From Bradyrhizobium sp. (GTDB lineage: Bacteria; Pseudomonadota; Alphaproteobacteria; Rhizobiales; Xanthobacteraceae), in contig NZ_SSMW01000080.1 in assembly GCF_004799405.1 (NCBI RefSeq), positions 62,001-126,000 of the forward strand: a stretch of DNA of 64,000 nucleotides, read 5' to 3'. Shown here piece after piece: positions 24,880 to 32,447 of the stretch. The notes under the pieces are model-generated. The model did no database searches and was not told the DNA's origin. It saw only the letters and a list, made by a program, of their open reading frames with translations. Within the stretch, counting starts at the first letter, position 1. Each line of letters starts with the position of its first letter. The position numbers and the translations under genes are program-made.

Positions 24880-26316
24880 TCAAAACATCTCGAAATATTC
24901 GCGATGTTCCCAATCCGACACTTCGGCCTGGAAGCGCTCGATTTCGGCGTTCTTGATGTGAACGTAGTAGTCGACAAACTCCGCGCCCAGCGCCTCGCGG
25001 AAGAACGGATCGTCCTTGAGCGCCGATACCGCTTCGCCCAGCGTCTTCGGCAGCGGCTTCGCCTTGGTCTCGTACGGCGTGTCCGCGGACGGGCCGGGAT
25101 CCAGTTCGCGATCGACGCCGTCGAGGCCGGAGAGAATTTGCGACGCCATGTAGAGATAGGGATTGGCGGCGGGCTCGCCGATGCGGTTTTCCAGGCGGGT
25201 TGCCGGATCGTTGGCGCCGCCGAGCACGCGGATCATCACGCCGCGGTTGTCGCGGCCCCAGATCGCGCGATCCGGCGCCAGCGAATAGGAACGGTAACGC
25301 TTGTAGCCGTTGATGGTCGGCGTCGTGAACACGGTCGAGGCGCGGGCATGCTCCAAAAGCCCGGCGAGATAATGCCGCCCGAACGCGCTCAACAGCCCGC
25401 CATTGTCCTTGCTCATGAAAGCGTTCTCGCCGCTGCCGCGCGCGACCAGCGATTGATGCAGATGCCATCCGGAAGCGAACACGTTCGGCAATCGCGGCCG
25501 GCACATGAAGGTGGCGTGATAGCCATGGCGGTGGCAGATCTGCTTCACGGCGCTGCGAAACAGCACCATGGTGTCGGCGGGCTCGAGGCCTTTGCCCGGC
25601 TTGAACGTGAACTCGCATTGGCTGGGGCCGAATTCGACTTCGATCGATCGCAGCGGTAGGCCGAGCGCCACGATGTCCCGCCTGACGATCTCGAGCGCCG
25701 GCTCCATCTGGTCGTAGCGCTGTTCGGTCAGGTATTGATAGCAGTGCGACAACAGGCTGACGGCAGGCGGCTGTCCCGGCTGACCGGCATCCTCCGGCGA
25801 CATCCTGGCGTCTTCGAGTTTGAAAATGTGGCATTCGACTTCGAGGCCGGCGACGAAGTCGTAGCCGCGCGCTTCGAGTTTTGCGAGCGCCGATTTGTAG
25901 AGATTGCGGGTCGCGAACGGGACCGGCCGCCCATCGGCAAAATAAACGTCGCACAACAGCCAGCCGGTGGCCGACGCCCATGGCAGCACGCGAAAACTGG
26001 TAGGGTCCGCCACCATCAAAACATCGGCGGCGCCTTCCATCTCGCGCATCCCGAAACCGCCGCCGGAGGTGAACACCGGGAATACCGTGCGATGCGAGGT
26101 GTCCTTGGCGAACATCGTGGTGGTGATGCTGCATCCGCTCTCGAGCGAAGCCAGCGCCTCGCTTGCCACCAGCGTCTTGCCGCGGAGAATGCCGTGCTGA
26201 TCCGGGAACGACAGCCGGATCACTTCGAGCTTTTGCGCCTCGACGATTTTGCGAAGGCTGCCGGCGGATTCTTTCTGTTCACGCGACCACAGGCCGTGAC
26301 GCTCGACAAAACTCAA
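24880..26316 (-). CDS. Glutamine-synthetase-like ligase (GlnT/PuuA class)
   Basis: 478 residues. The N-terminal beta-grasp (VIRLSFPDQHGILRGKTL) and catalytic domain are present: GLEVECHIFKLED (metal-site Glu), IEVEFGPSQCEFTFKPG, ASGWHLHQSLV, WGRDNRGVMIRV and RLENRIGEPAANPYLYMA. This class ligates glutamate to amines rather than ammonia (gamma-glutamyl anilide, putrescine or methylamide synthases). It lies 70 bp after the Rieske oxygenase gene on the same strand, a pairing known from aniline oxidation, where glutamylation precedes dioxygenation. Substrate is not readable; simple nitrogen assimilation by a GlnT-like protein is an alternative. Confidence 0.82.
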   Translation of the reverse strand: MSFVERHGLWSREQKESAGSLRKIVEAQKLEVIRLSFPDQHGILRGKTLVASEALASLESGCSITTTMFAKDTSHRTVFPVFTSGGGFGMREMEGAADVLMVADPTSFRVLPWASATGWLLCDVYFADGRPVPFATRNLYKSALAKLEARGYDFVAGLEVECHIFKLEDARMSPEDAGQPGQPPAVSLLSHCYQYLTEQRYDQMEPALEIVRRDIVALGLPLRSIEVEFGPSQCEFTFKPGKGLEPADTMVLFRSAVKQICHRHGYHATFMCRPRLPNVFASGWHLHQSLVARGSGENAFMSKDNGGLLSAFGRHYLAGLLEHARASTVFTTPTINGYKRYRSYSLAPDRAIWGRDNRGVMIRVLGGANDPATRLENRIGEPAANPYLYMASQILSGLDGVDRELDPGPSADTPYETKAKPLPKTLGEAVSALKDDPFFREALGAEFVDYYVHIKNAEIERFQAEVSDWEHREYFEMF

Positions 26317-26338
26317 CGCGTCACTCCCCTGGTGCTCC

Positions 26339-26362
26339 CTCGCCCCGCAAGCGGGGCGAGGT
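26339..26362. repeat. GC palindrome between the Rieske and GS-like genes
   Basis: CTCGCCCCGC AA GCGGGGCGAG forms a 10-bp perfect hairpin, a short member of the window's repeat family. As an intercistronic hairpin it may reduce readthrough from the Rieske gene into the ligase gene. Confidence 0.6.
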
Positions 26363-26386
26363 GATCCTGCTCCAGAAGCGCCATCA

Positions 26387-27742
26387 TCAAACCGCCCGGA
26401 GATGGCGAATCTTTTCGGAAATCTCGGCCGGGACCGGCGCGGCCCACGGCGCGCTGCGCCGCCGCTTCACGTCGACCTCCATCCAGAAGGTTTCCCAGCC
26501 GCGGGTCGGCCCGATCCCGTCCATGGTGGCGGGACCCTGGATGCTCCGCTCATGCGCGGCGTCGAGGAACATGAAGGGCTTGCCGCCGCCGGCGACCGTC
26601 TCGATCTCCTGGCGCAGCAGGCGGCGGTATTGCACGATCGCCTTGTCGGACTGGCCGAGATGCTCTTTGGTGCGATCCTGGACCGGTCCCATCGATTCCA
26701 CCGCCCACTGGTCGTGCACGTTGATGTCGGTGCCCATGCCGGTGTAGGTCGCGGTCGCCTGCTCGTGCGGATCGAAACCGTAATCGTTCGATTTGTTCTT
26801 GCGCGAGCGGTAATCCGGCAATTCATAGAGTTCGAGGCGCTGGTCGCGCATCTTCTGCTTGTCGACCGGCGTCGAATAGCTGGTGAAGATCGCATACCAG
26901 TAGCAATTCTCGTCGTCGACCGGCACATGCCATTGCGAAATCGTCATCTCGGTGCTCATCGGGATGACGAAGCCGTGCGGGAACAACTGGTTGGTGACGC
27001 GGACGTGGGTTCGCTCGTCGTCGATCTCGCGCAGCGCGATCAGCCGCAGTCCGTATTCGGTATGCTCGACATTGATGATGGGATCGTGGTGTTCGCGCAG
27101 GATTTTGGTCATCGGCATGTCGCTGCCGGCCGACGCGCCGCGAAACTGCTTGCCGTAGGAGGCGGCGGGATCCTCGTCCTCGAAGAAGCGATGCAGGAAC
27201 GAGGCATGCGCCGGATCGATGCCGACCTCGAGCGCCTGCAGCCAGTTGCAGTTGATGTGGCCCTTGAAGGCAAAGGTGTGGCTATCGGGCGCCACGAAGC
27301 AGTCGATCTCGGGAAACGCCGGCGGCTCGCCTTCGCCGAGATAAGCCCAGAGGATTCCGCCTTTCTCGACCACGGGATACGCGCGCTGCACGATGCCTTT
27401 GCACAGCGTCGAATCCTTCGGCTCGGCGGGTGTTTGCAGGCATTGGCCCGAGACGTCGAACAGCCAGCCATGGAACGCGCAGCGCAGGCCGCCATGCTCG
27501 AGACGGCCGAACGCCAGATCGGCCCCGCGATGCGCGCAATGCCGTTCGATCAGGCCGTAACGTCCCTGCTCGTCGCGAAACAGCACCAGGTCCTCGCCGA
27601 GCAATTTGACCGGCTTGACCGGGCGCGGTCCGGTCAGTTCATCGACCAGCGCCGCCGGCTGCCAGTACATCCGCATCAGTTTCCCGCAAGGCGCCTTGGG
27701 CCCGGTGCGGGTCATCAGGTCGTTCTGTTCCTGGCTCATCAT
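26387..27742 (-). CDS. Rieske non-heme iron oxygenase, alpha subunit
   Basis: 451 residues. The Rieske [2Fe-2S] ligands are C69, H71, C88 and H91 (CAHRG and CAFHGW). The mononuclear iron site shows in GIDPAHASFLH, with D176, H179 and H184. The architecture and length are those of phthalate-4,5-dioxygenase/vanillate-demethylase type oxygenases, which work with a separate reductase. No reductase gene adjoins it. It lies 52 bp after boxR and 70 bp before the GS-like gene, all on one strand, so it may be part of a BoxR-linked operon that funnels an aromatic compound toward benzoate. Confidence 0.87.
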   Translation of the reverse strand: MMSQEQNDLMTRTGPKAPCGKLMRMYWQPAALVDELTGPRPVKPVKLLGEDLVLFRDEQGRYGLIERHCAHRGADLAFGRLEHGGLRCAFHGWLFDVSGQCLQTPAEPKDSTLCKGIVQRAYPVVEKGGILWAYLGEGEPPAFPEIDCFVAPDSHTFAFKGHINCNWLQALEVGIDPAHASFLHRFFEDEDPAASYGKQFRGASAGSDMPMTKILREHHDPIINVEHTEYGLRLIALREIDDERTHVRVTNQLFPHGFVIPMSTEMTISQWHVPVDDENCYWYAIFTSYSTPVDKQKMRDQRLELYELPDYRSRKNKSNDYGFDPHEQATATYTGMGTDINVHDQWAVESMGPVQDRTKEHLGQSDKAIVQYRRLLRQEIETVAGGGKPFMFLDAAHERSIQGPATMDGIGPTRGWETFWMEVDVKRRRSAPWAAPVPAEISEKIRHLRAV

Positions 27743-27794
27743 GACGGCGTGTCCTTTTCGGCCATTCTATCCAAAGCCCGTGACCTCGGCCAGA

Positions 27795-28688
27795 TCAACC
27801 CCGCGCAAACATCCGCGCATCGCCCTGCAACACCGGCGCCACCGCCTCGATCAATCTTGCCGCCGCAGCGTCCACGGAAAGCCCGGCGGTATCGACCACC
27901 GCCGAAGCCCGTGCATACAGCGGTTCGCGGCTCTTCAGGATGGTGCGCAGCTCCGTCATCGCCGAGCGATCGTCCGCCATCGGGCGCAGATCGCCCTGGC
28001 GGCGCACCCGCGCCATGTGTTCTTCCGGCTCGGCCTTCAGCCACACGGTGTAGAACGAAGATAAAATCAGGTCGAAGGTGACGGGCTCGGAGACGATGCC
28101 GCCGCCGGTCGCCAACACCATCAATTCCCGGCGCGTCAGCAGTTGCGCCAGTGCGGCCTGCTCCATGCGGTGAAAGCCTTCCTGGCCGTACAGCGCGATG
28201 ATCTCGGCGACCGACAATCCGTTCTGCGCCTCGATCTCCTTGTTGAGTTCGACAAACTTCCAGCCGATTTTCTTCGCCAGCATTTTTCCCAGAGTGGATT
28301 TGCCGGCGCCGCGCAGGCCGATCAAAGCGATGCCGGAAGACATCCGCCGCTGCGACGATGCGCCGTTGCCGGAGAGAACGTCCTTGGCTTGCGCGATCTG
28401 GCGCGGCGTCGCCCTGCGCAGGAGGTCGCGGATCACCGGCCAGTCCGGCGCCGGATCGGTTGCGGGAATGATGTCCTCGAGATGCGCCCCCATCGCGTTC
28501 GAGACCCGGCGCAGCAGCACGATCGAGACATTGCCCTTGCCGCTTTCGAGCTGCGCGATGTAGCGTTCCGAAATGCCCGATACCTTCGCCAGCACCTTGC
28601 GTGACATCCCGCGCAGCGCGCGCATGGTGCGGACGCGCTGGCCGAGCTGTTCGAGAAAGCCGGTTTCGGGATCGGGATTGTCGGTCAT
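27795..28688 (-). CDS. boxR: BoxR/BzdR-type transcriptional regulator (XRE domain fused to shikimate-kinase fold)
   Basis: ATG 28688 is chosen because it overlaps the stop of the upstream small gene and starts the conserved region. The 297-residue protein has an XRE helix-turn-helix (about 13-72: LGQRVRTMRALRGMSRKVLA, ISERYIAQLESGKGNVS), a linker, then a shikimate-kinase-like domain with Walker A GLRGAGKS at 124-131. Where real shikimate kinases have a substrate-binding Asp pair it reads VELNKEIEAQNG, so kinase activity is unlikely. Known members sense benzoyl-CoA and repress benzoate genes until it accumulates. It is divergent from benzoate-CoA ligase. Confidence 0.93.
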   Translation of the reverse strand: MTDNPDPETGFLEQLGQRVRTMRALRGMSRKVLAKVSGISERYIAQLESGKGNVSIVLLRRVSNAMGAHLEDIIPATDPAPDWPVIRDLLRRATPRQIAQAKDVLSGNGASSQRRMSSGIALIGLRGAGKSTLGKMLAKKIGWKFVELNKEIEAQNGLSVAEIIALYGQEGFHRMEQAALAQLLTRRELMVLATGGGIVSEPVTFDLILSSFYTVWLKAEPEEHMARVRRQGDLRPMADDRSAMTELRTILKSREPLYARASAVVDTAGLSVDAAAARLIEAVAPVLQGDARMFARG

Positions 28689-28981
28689 CGCCGCTTTTTC
28701 GTTTGCTTCCCGGTCAAGCGGATTTCGCTGTATCGCCAGCGATCGAGATTTCCTGCCGCTTGCAGCCTGTTGGCTCTGACGAGCGCTTTGATCCGGCCGG
28801 CGATGATGTTCACCGGCAATCCCGGCGGCGGTTTGAACGTTATCGGAACGTCGTAGGCCAGGCGCTCCCAAGCAAACGGCGCCTTAAGCACCTCGGCGAC
28901 GTCAGTGATGACACGTGCAACCTTGTGAAATCGCGGTTTGCAGCAGCGCAAGATGGTTTGATCGACCACAGCAGGGGACAT
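28685..28981 (-). CDS. Small DUF3658-like protein coupled to boxR
   Basis: From ATG 28981, 98 residues (an upstream ATG at 29005 would add eight). The sequence includes RFHKVARVITDVAEVLKAP, the central NIIAGRIKALVRANRLQAAG and the end NLDRWRYSEIRL, which recalls the DUF3658 pattern of small winged-helix-like proteins. Its stop and the boxR start share an ATGA, so they are translated together. Function is unknown; a small protein so tightly coupled to the regulator could modulate it. Family assignment is from memory of the motif. Confidence 0.6.
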   Translation of the reverse strand: MSPAVVDQTILRCCKPRFHKVARVITDVAEVLKAPFAWERLAYDVPITFKPPPGLPVNIIAGRIKALVRANRLQAAGNLDRWRYSEIRLTGKQTKKRR

Positions 28982-29000
28982 TAATTTGCGATTGTAAGGA

Positions 29001-29010
29001 TGCATGGCTC
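29001..29010 (+). promoter_or_regulatory. TGCA-containing candidate BoxR site in the divergent region
   Basis: TGCATGGCTC in the 146-bp gap between the boxR operon and benzoate-CoA ligase. See the similar sequence at 19716-19725. Proposed by eye only. Confidence 0.35.
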
Positions 29011-29065
29011 GGAATCATAATGCCGCCAAGGATTGACAGCAAGCGCGTGTGATGCCTTTCTATGA

Positions 29066-29077
29066 ACTATAATTCTT
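29066..29077 (+). promoter_or_regulatory. Candidate -10 region of benzoate-CoA ligase, core ACTATAATTCTT
   Basis: TATAAT at 29068-29073 is 55 bp before the ligase ATG. The hexamer 17 bp upstream is GCGTGT, a poor -35, while TTGACA at 29033-29038 is 29 bp away and too far. The 12-bp core is identical to the one split by the IS1595-like element at 19677-19688. Confidence 0.5.
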
Positions 29078-29127
29078 AAAACCGGGGGAGAAGGCGTCGT
29101 GACACGCTTGAGCTTTGAGGGCGCGAA

Positions 29128-30684
29128 ATGAGCGACGCGTCCGGTTCCTATAACGCGGCGACCTGGCTGCTCGATCGCAATGTCGATGAAGGGCGCGGAG
29201 ACAAGCTCGCCTTCACTGATACGGTGCGTGAGCTGACCTATGGCGATTTGCAGAAGCAAAGCCGCCGCCTCGCCAATCTGCTGCGCCGCCTCGGTGTCCG
29301 CCGCGAGGAACGCGTGGCGATGATCATGCTCGATACGGTCGATTTTCCGATCGTGTTTCTCGGCGCCATCCGCGCCGGCGTGGTGCCGGTGCCGCTCAAC
29401 ACGCTGCTGACCGCCGATCAATACGCCTATGTGCTGGCGGACTGCCGCGCCAAGGTGCTGTTCATTTCCGAAGCGCTGCTGCCGGTGATCAAGGACATCG
29501 TCGGCCGGTTGCCGGATCTCGAACACGTCGTCGTCGCTGGCGGCGATGCCCATGGCCACAAGAAACTGTCCGACGAACTCGCCCGCGAAAGCGATTCATT
29601 CACGACGGCGGCGACCCATCCCGACGAGCCGGCATTCTGGCTCTACTCCTCGGGCTCGACCGGCATGCCCAAGGGCGTGCGGCATCTGCATTCCAGTCCG
29701 CAGGCGACCGCCGATACGTTTGGCACGCAAGTGCTTGGCATCCAGGAGGACGACCTTTGCCTCTCTGCGGCAAAACTGTATTTCGCTTACGGGCTCGGCA
29801 ACGCCTTGACCTTCCCGATGGCGGTCGGTGCTAGCTCCGTGCTGAATGCAGACCGGCCGACGCCGGCCCGGATGTACGACCTCTTGAACGGGTACAACCC
29901 GACCCTCTTCTTTGGCGCGCCGACGCTGTTCGCCGCCATGTTAAATGACGCAACGGCGAAGAACGTGCGTGCCGGCAAGCGGCTGCGCCTCTGCTCCTCC
30001 GCAGGCGAACCGTTGCCGGAATCGGTCGGCCATAGCTGGAAGTCGCGCTTCGGTATCGACATTATCGACGGCGTCGGCACCACCGAGCTGTTGCATATTT
30101 TTCTCTCCAACGCGCCCGGCGATATCAAATACGGCACTGCGGGGCGTCCGGTGCCGGGCTACAAGATGCGGCTGGTCGATGAGGCCGGTGGTGACGTGGC
30201 CGATGGCGAGATCGGCGAACTCCTGGTCGATGCGCCCTCCTCCGGCGAGAGCTACTGGAACCAGCGCAGCAAGAGCCTGCGGACCTTCGAGGGCCGCTGG
30301 ACCCGCACCGGCGACAGATACATTCGCGATGCCGAGGGTCGCTATACATTCTGCGGCCGCAGCGACGACATGTTCAAGGTGTCCGGCATCTGGGTATCGC
30401 CGTTCGAGGTCGAGAGCGCGCTGATCACCCACCCTTCGGTGCTCGAGGCGGCCGTGGTGCCCGAAGCCGATCCGGAAGGTCTGTTGAAACCGAAAGCCTT
30501 CGTGGTGCTGCGCAAGGATGGCAACACCGATGGTCTGTATGAATCGTTGAAGGAGCACGTCAAGCAGAAGATCGGTCCGTGGAAATATCCACGCTGGATA
30601 GAAGTGGTGGATTCATTGCCGATGACCGCGAATGGCAAGATCCAGCGCTTCAAGCTGCGGGATGGCGACGCGGCGAAGCCATGA
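29128..30684 (+). CDS. bclA: Benzoate-CoA ligase
   Basis: 518 residues of the ANL adenylating superfamily. The P-loop is LYSSGSTGMPKGVRHLH (about 172-188); A5 is GVGTTELLHIFLSNAPGDIK, A7 is TRTGDRYIRD, A8 is GRSDDMFKVSGIWVSPFEVE and the catalytic Lys is in MTANGKIQRFKLR. The LLHIFLSN and KYGTAGRPVPGYK stretches are those of benzoate/hydroxybenzoate-CoA ligases. It makes benzoyl-CoA from benzoate, ATP and CoA in the cytoplasm. Divergent from boxR and followed by the box genes. Confidence 0.92.
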   Translation: MSDASGSYNAATWLLDRNVDEGRGDKLAFTDTVRELTYGDLQKQSRRLANLLRRLGVRREERVAMIMLDTVDFPIVFLGAIRAGVVPVPLNTLLTADQYAYVLADCRAKVLFISEALLPVIKDIVGRLPDLEHVVVAGGDAHGHKKLSDELARESDSFTTAATHPDEPAFWLYSSGSTGMPKGVRHLHSSPQATADTFGTQVLGIQEDDLCLSAAKLYFAYGLGNALTFPMAVGASSVLNADRPTPARMYDLLNGYNPTLFFGAPTLFAAMLNDATAKNVRAGKRLRLCSSAGEPLPESVGHSWKSRFGIDIIDGVGTTELLHIFLSNAPGDIKYGTAGRPVPGYKMRLVDEAGGDVADGEIGELLVDAPSSGESYWNQRSKSLRTFEGRWTRTGDRYIRDAEGRYTFCGRSDDMFKVSGIWVSPFEVESALITHPSVLEAAVVPEADPEGLLKPKAFVVLRKDGNTDGLYESLKEHVKQKIGPWKYPRWIEVVDSLPMTANGKIQRFKLRDGDAAKP

Positions 30685-30732
30685 TGCGCGGCTTGATTGA
30701 AACTCGAACGGTCGCGGCGAACTCGACTCTGC

Positions 30733-30900
30733 TCTCTCCCCCACGCAACCGGGGTTTACCCCCGTTTCGCATTTCAATTTCGCGCAAATCGGGCAGGCCC
30801 GACGTGCGCTGGGGGAGAGCCGGAGAGGGGGGTGGCCGCGGGTTCGGTGTTTGCGGCTTACCCCTCTCCCTAACCCTCCCCCACAAGGGGGGAGGGAACG
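30733..30900. repeat. Palindromic repeat pair between the ligase and hydrolase genes
   Basis: The 247-bp gap 30685-30931 contains CTCTCCCCCACGCAACCGGGG and a second arm CCCTCCCCCACAAGGGGGGAGGG, with CCCCTCTCCCTAACC between. These resemble the elements at 24663 and 35655. They may reduce readthrough from the ligase gene. No gene is present. Confidence 0.6.
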
Positions 30901-30931
30901 TACCTGAACTGTTGCGAGCAGTGCGGCCATC

Positions 30932-31750
30932 ATGACCGCGCTCGCAGCTACCGGCTTCCTCTCCATCGGCGCCTCCCGCCTCGAATACCGCTTGATCGGC
31001 CCTGCGCCGGACGCCGCGCCGACCATCGTCATGCTGCACGAAGGGCTCGGCTCGACCGGGCTCTGGGGCGATTTTCCCGACAAGCTGCAGGCCGCCACCG
31101 GCTGCGGCGTGTTTGCGTATTCGCGCGCAGGCTATGGCGCTTCGACGCCGGTGACATTACCGCGTCCGCTCGACTACATGCATATCGAGGGGCTGCAGGT
31201 GTTGCCGAAGCTGCTCGATGCGATCGGTTTTCGCCGCGGGCTGCTGGTCGGCCATTCCGACGGCGCGTCGATCGCGGCGATCTATGCCGGGGGCGTCGCG
31301 GATCATCGTGTTCGCGGGCTGGCGCTGATTGCACCGCATTTTGTGGTGGAGGATATTTCGGTGACCTCGATCGCCGGGATCAAGCGGGCCTATGAAGCCA
31401 CGGATCTCAGGTCGAAACTGGCGCGCTGGCACCGGGACGTCGACAACGCCTTCTACGGCTGGAACGGTGCGTGGCTCGACGCCAGGTTCCGCGACTGGGA
31501 TATCTCGGAATATCTCGCCTACATCCGCGTTCCCATTGCAATTCTGCAGGGAGCGGAAGATCAATATGGGACGATCCGTCAGGTCGAGGTTGCCCGGGAG
31601 GAGTGCTACTGTCCGGTCGATGTGACGATCATTCCCGGGGCGGGACATTCGCCGCATCGGGAGGCGCCGGGGGCGACGCTTGAGACCATTGCGGAATTTG
31701 CTGGACGCATTTTGGATGGGCATGAAGGCGCGCGGGGACGCGCCGCGTAA
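30932..31750 (+). CDS. Alpha/beta hydrolase associated with the box cluster
   Basis: 272 residues. Nucleophile Ser is in VGHSDGASIAAIYAG, the acid is in the LQGAEDQYGT stretch and the His in IPGAGHSPHREAPG. The oxyanion region is MLHEGLGSTGLWGDFP. The fold is that of small esterases and thioesterases. It lies between benzoate-CoA ligase and boxC on the same strand, so it may release stalled CoA thioesters or act on an aromatic ester that yields benzoate. Both are inference from position. Confidence 0.82.
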   Translation: MTALAATGFLSIGASRLEYRLIGPAPDAAPTIVMLHEGLGSTGLWGDFPDKLQAATGCGVFAYSRAGYGASTPVTLPRPLDYMHIEGLQVLPKLLDAIGFRRGLLVGHSDGASIAAIYAGGVADHRVRGLALIAPHFVVEDISVTSIAGIKRAYEATDLRSKLARWHRDVDNAFYGWNGAWLDARFRDWDISEYLAYIRVPIAILQGAEDQYGTIRQVEVAREECYCPVDVTIIPGAGHSPHREAPGATLETIAEFAGRILDGHEGARGRAA

Positions 31751-31774
31751 CCCGTTTGTCGCGACGATGTGCGC

Positions 31775-32296
31775 ATGAGCACCCCGCCCCCACCCCCGGA
31801 TCTTGCGTTGCCGCGATGGGCCTATGTTCCCGGCGAAACCGCCGAGGCCGAGGCCGATCACGATACGCTGGCAGTTGCGAGGAAACTGGTGCCGTCGCGG
31901 TTTCGCGGCCACGTGCCGGCGCGTCACCCGGCCTTGCGTTATGCGCTGGCGCTGAACACCGCCGGATATTTCTGGGAATCGCAGGAGATCCTGGAAGCGG
32001 TGTGGGCCGCCGCGCCCCAAGGTGGACGCGAACGGATCCTGCTGCGGGCCTGCATTCAGATCGCCAACGCCAATCTCCGGCTGCGCATGGCGAAGTCGCA
32101 CGCCGCGGCGCGTTTTTTCCGCGAAGCCCTGGCCGGGCTCGATGAACTCGGCACGCGCAAGGCGACGCCGGCAGGCGACGGATTTGCCGATGGCGCAACG
32201 ATGGGTGCGCTGGCGGCGCTGCTTCGGGCCAAACTGGCGCAGCCTGCATTGTCCGAAGCGGACTGGATCGATATCGCGGTCATCGGCCGGATGTGA
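31775..32296 (+). CDS. DUF309-type protein
   Basis: ATG 31775 (MSTPPPPPDL) is preferred to an in-frame GTG at 31769; 173 residues result. The core RYALALNTAGYFWESQEILEAVW matches the DUF309 motif (a HEALE-type helical pair) followed by IQIANANLRLRM and an Ala-rich helix. Its biochemical role is unknown. It overlaps no neighbour and lies 24 bp after the alpha/beta hydrolase, so it probably belongs to the same transcript. Confidence 0.72.
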   Translation: MSTPPPPPDLALPRWAYVPGETAEAEADHDTLAVARKLVPSRFRGHVPARHPALRYALALNTAGYFWESQEILEAVWAAAPQGGRERILLRACIQIANANLRLRMAKSHAAARFFREALAGLDELGTRKATPAGDGFADGATMGALAALLRAKLAQPALSEADWIDIAVIGRM

Positions 32297-32343
32297 AGCA
32301 AAATGCAGATTTCGCTGTCTGTGGTCTGGACGTGGCCGAAAAC

Positions 32344-32359
32344 ATGCATTATTGTGCAT
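32344..32359 (+). promoter_or_regulatory. Inverted repeat ATGCA-N6-TGCAT before boxC
   Basis: ATGCATTATTGTGCAT is a perfect 5+5 inverted repeat with a 6-bp spacer in the 151-bp gap before boxC. TGCA half-sites are a known feature of BzdR/BoxR-type operators, so this is the best BoxR site candidate in the window. Confidence 0.5.
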
Positions 32360-32447
32360 AGCGACTTGAGGTAGCCAAGACCCAAAGTCGCAAAGTCCCA
32401 AAAACCGCAGGAAACCGCGCAAGGGTGGCGCATGTCTGGTGAAGATC

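Noticed and set aside
26402..28081. 559-codon plus-strand open frame
   Set aside because: Antisense of the Rieske oxygenase and boxR.
29033..29038. TTGACA as the -35 of the benzoate-CoA ligase promoter
   Set aside because: It is 29 bp from the only good -10 (29068-29073), far beyond the usable spacing.
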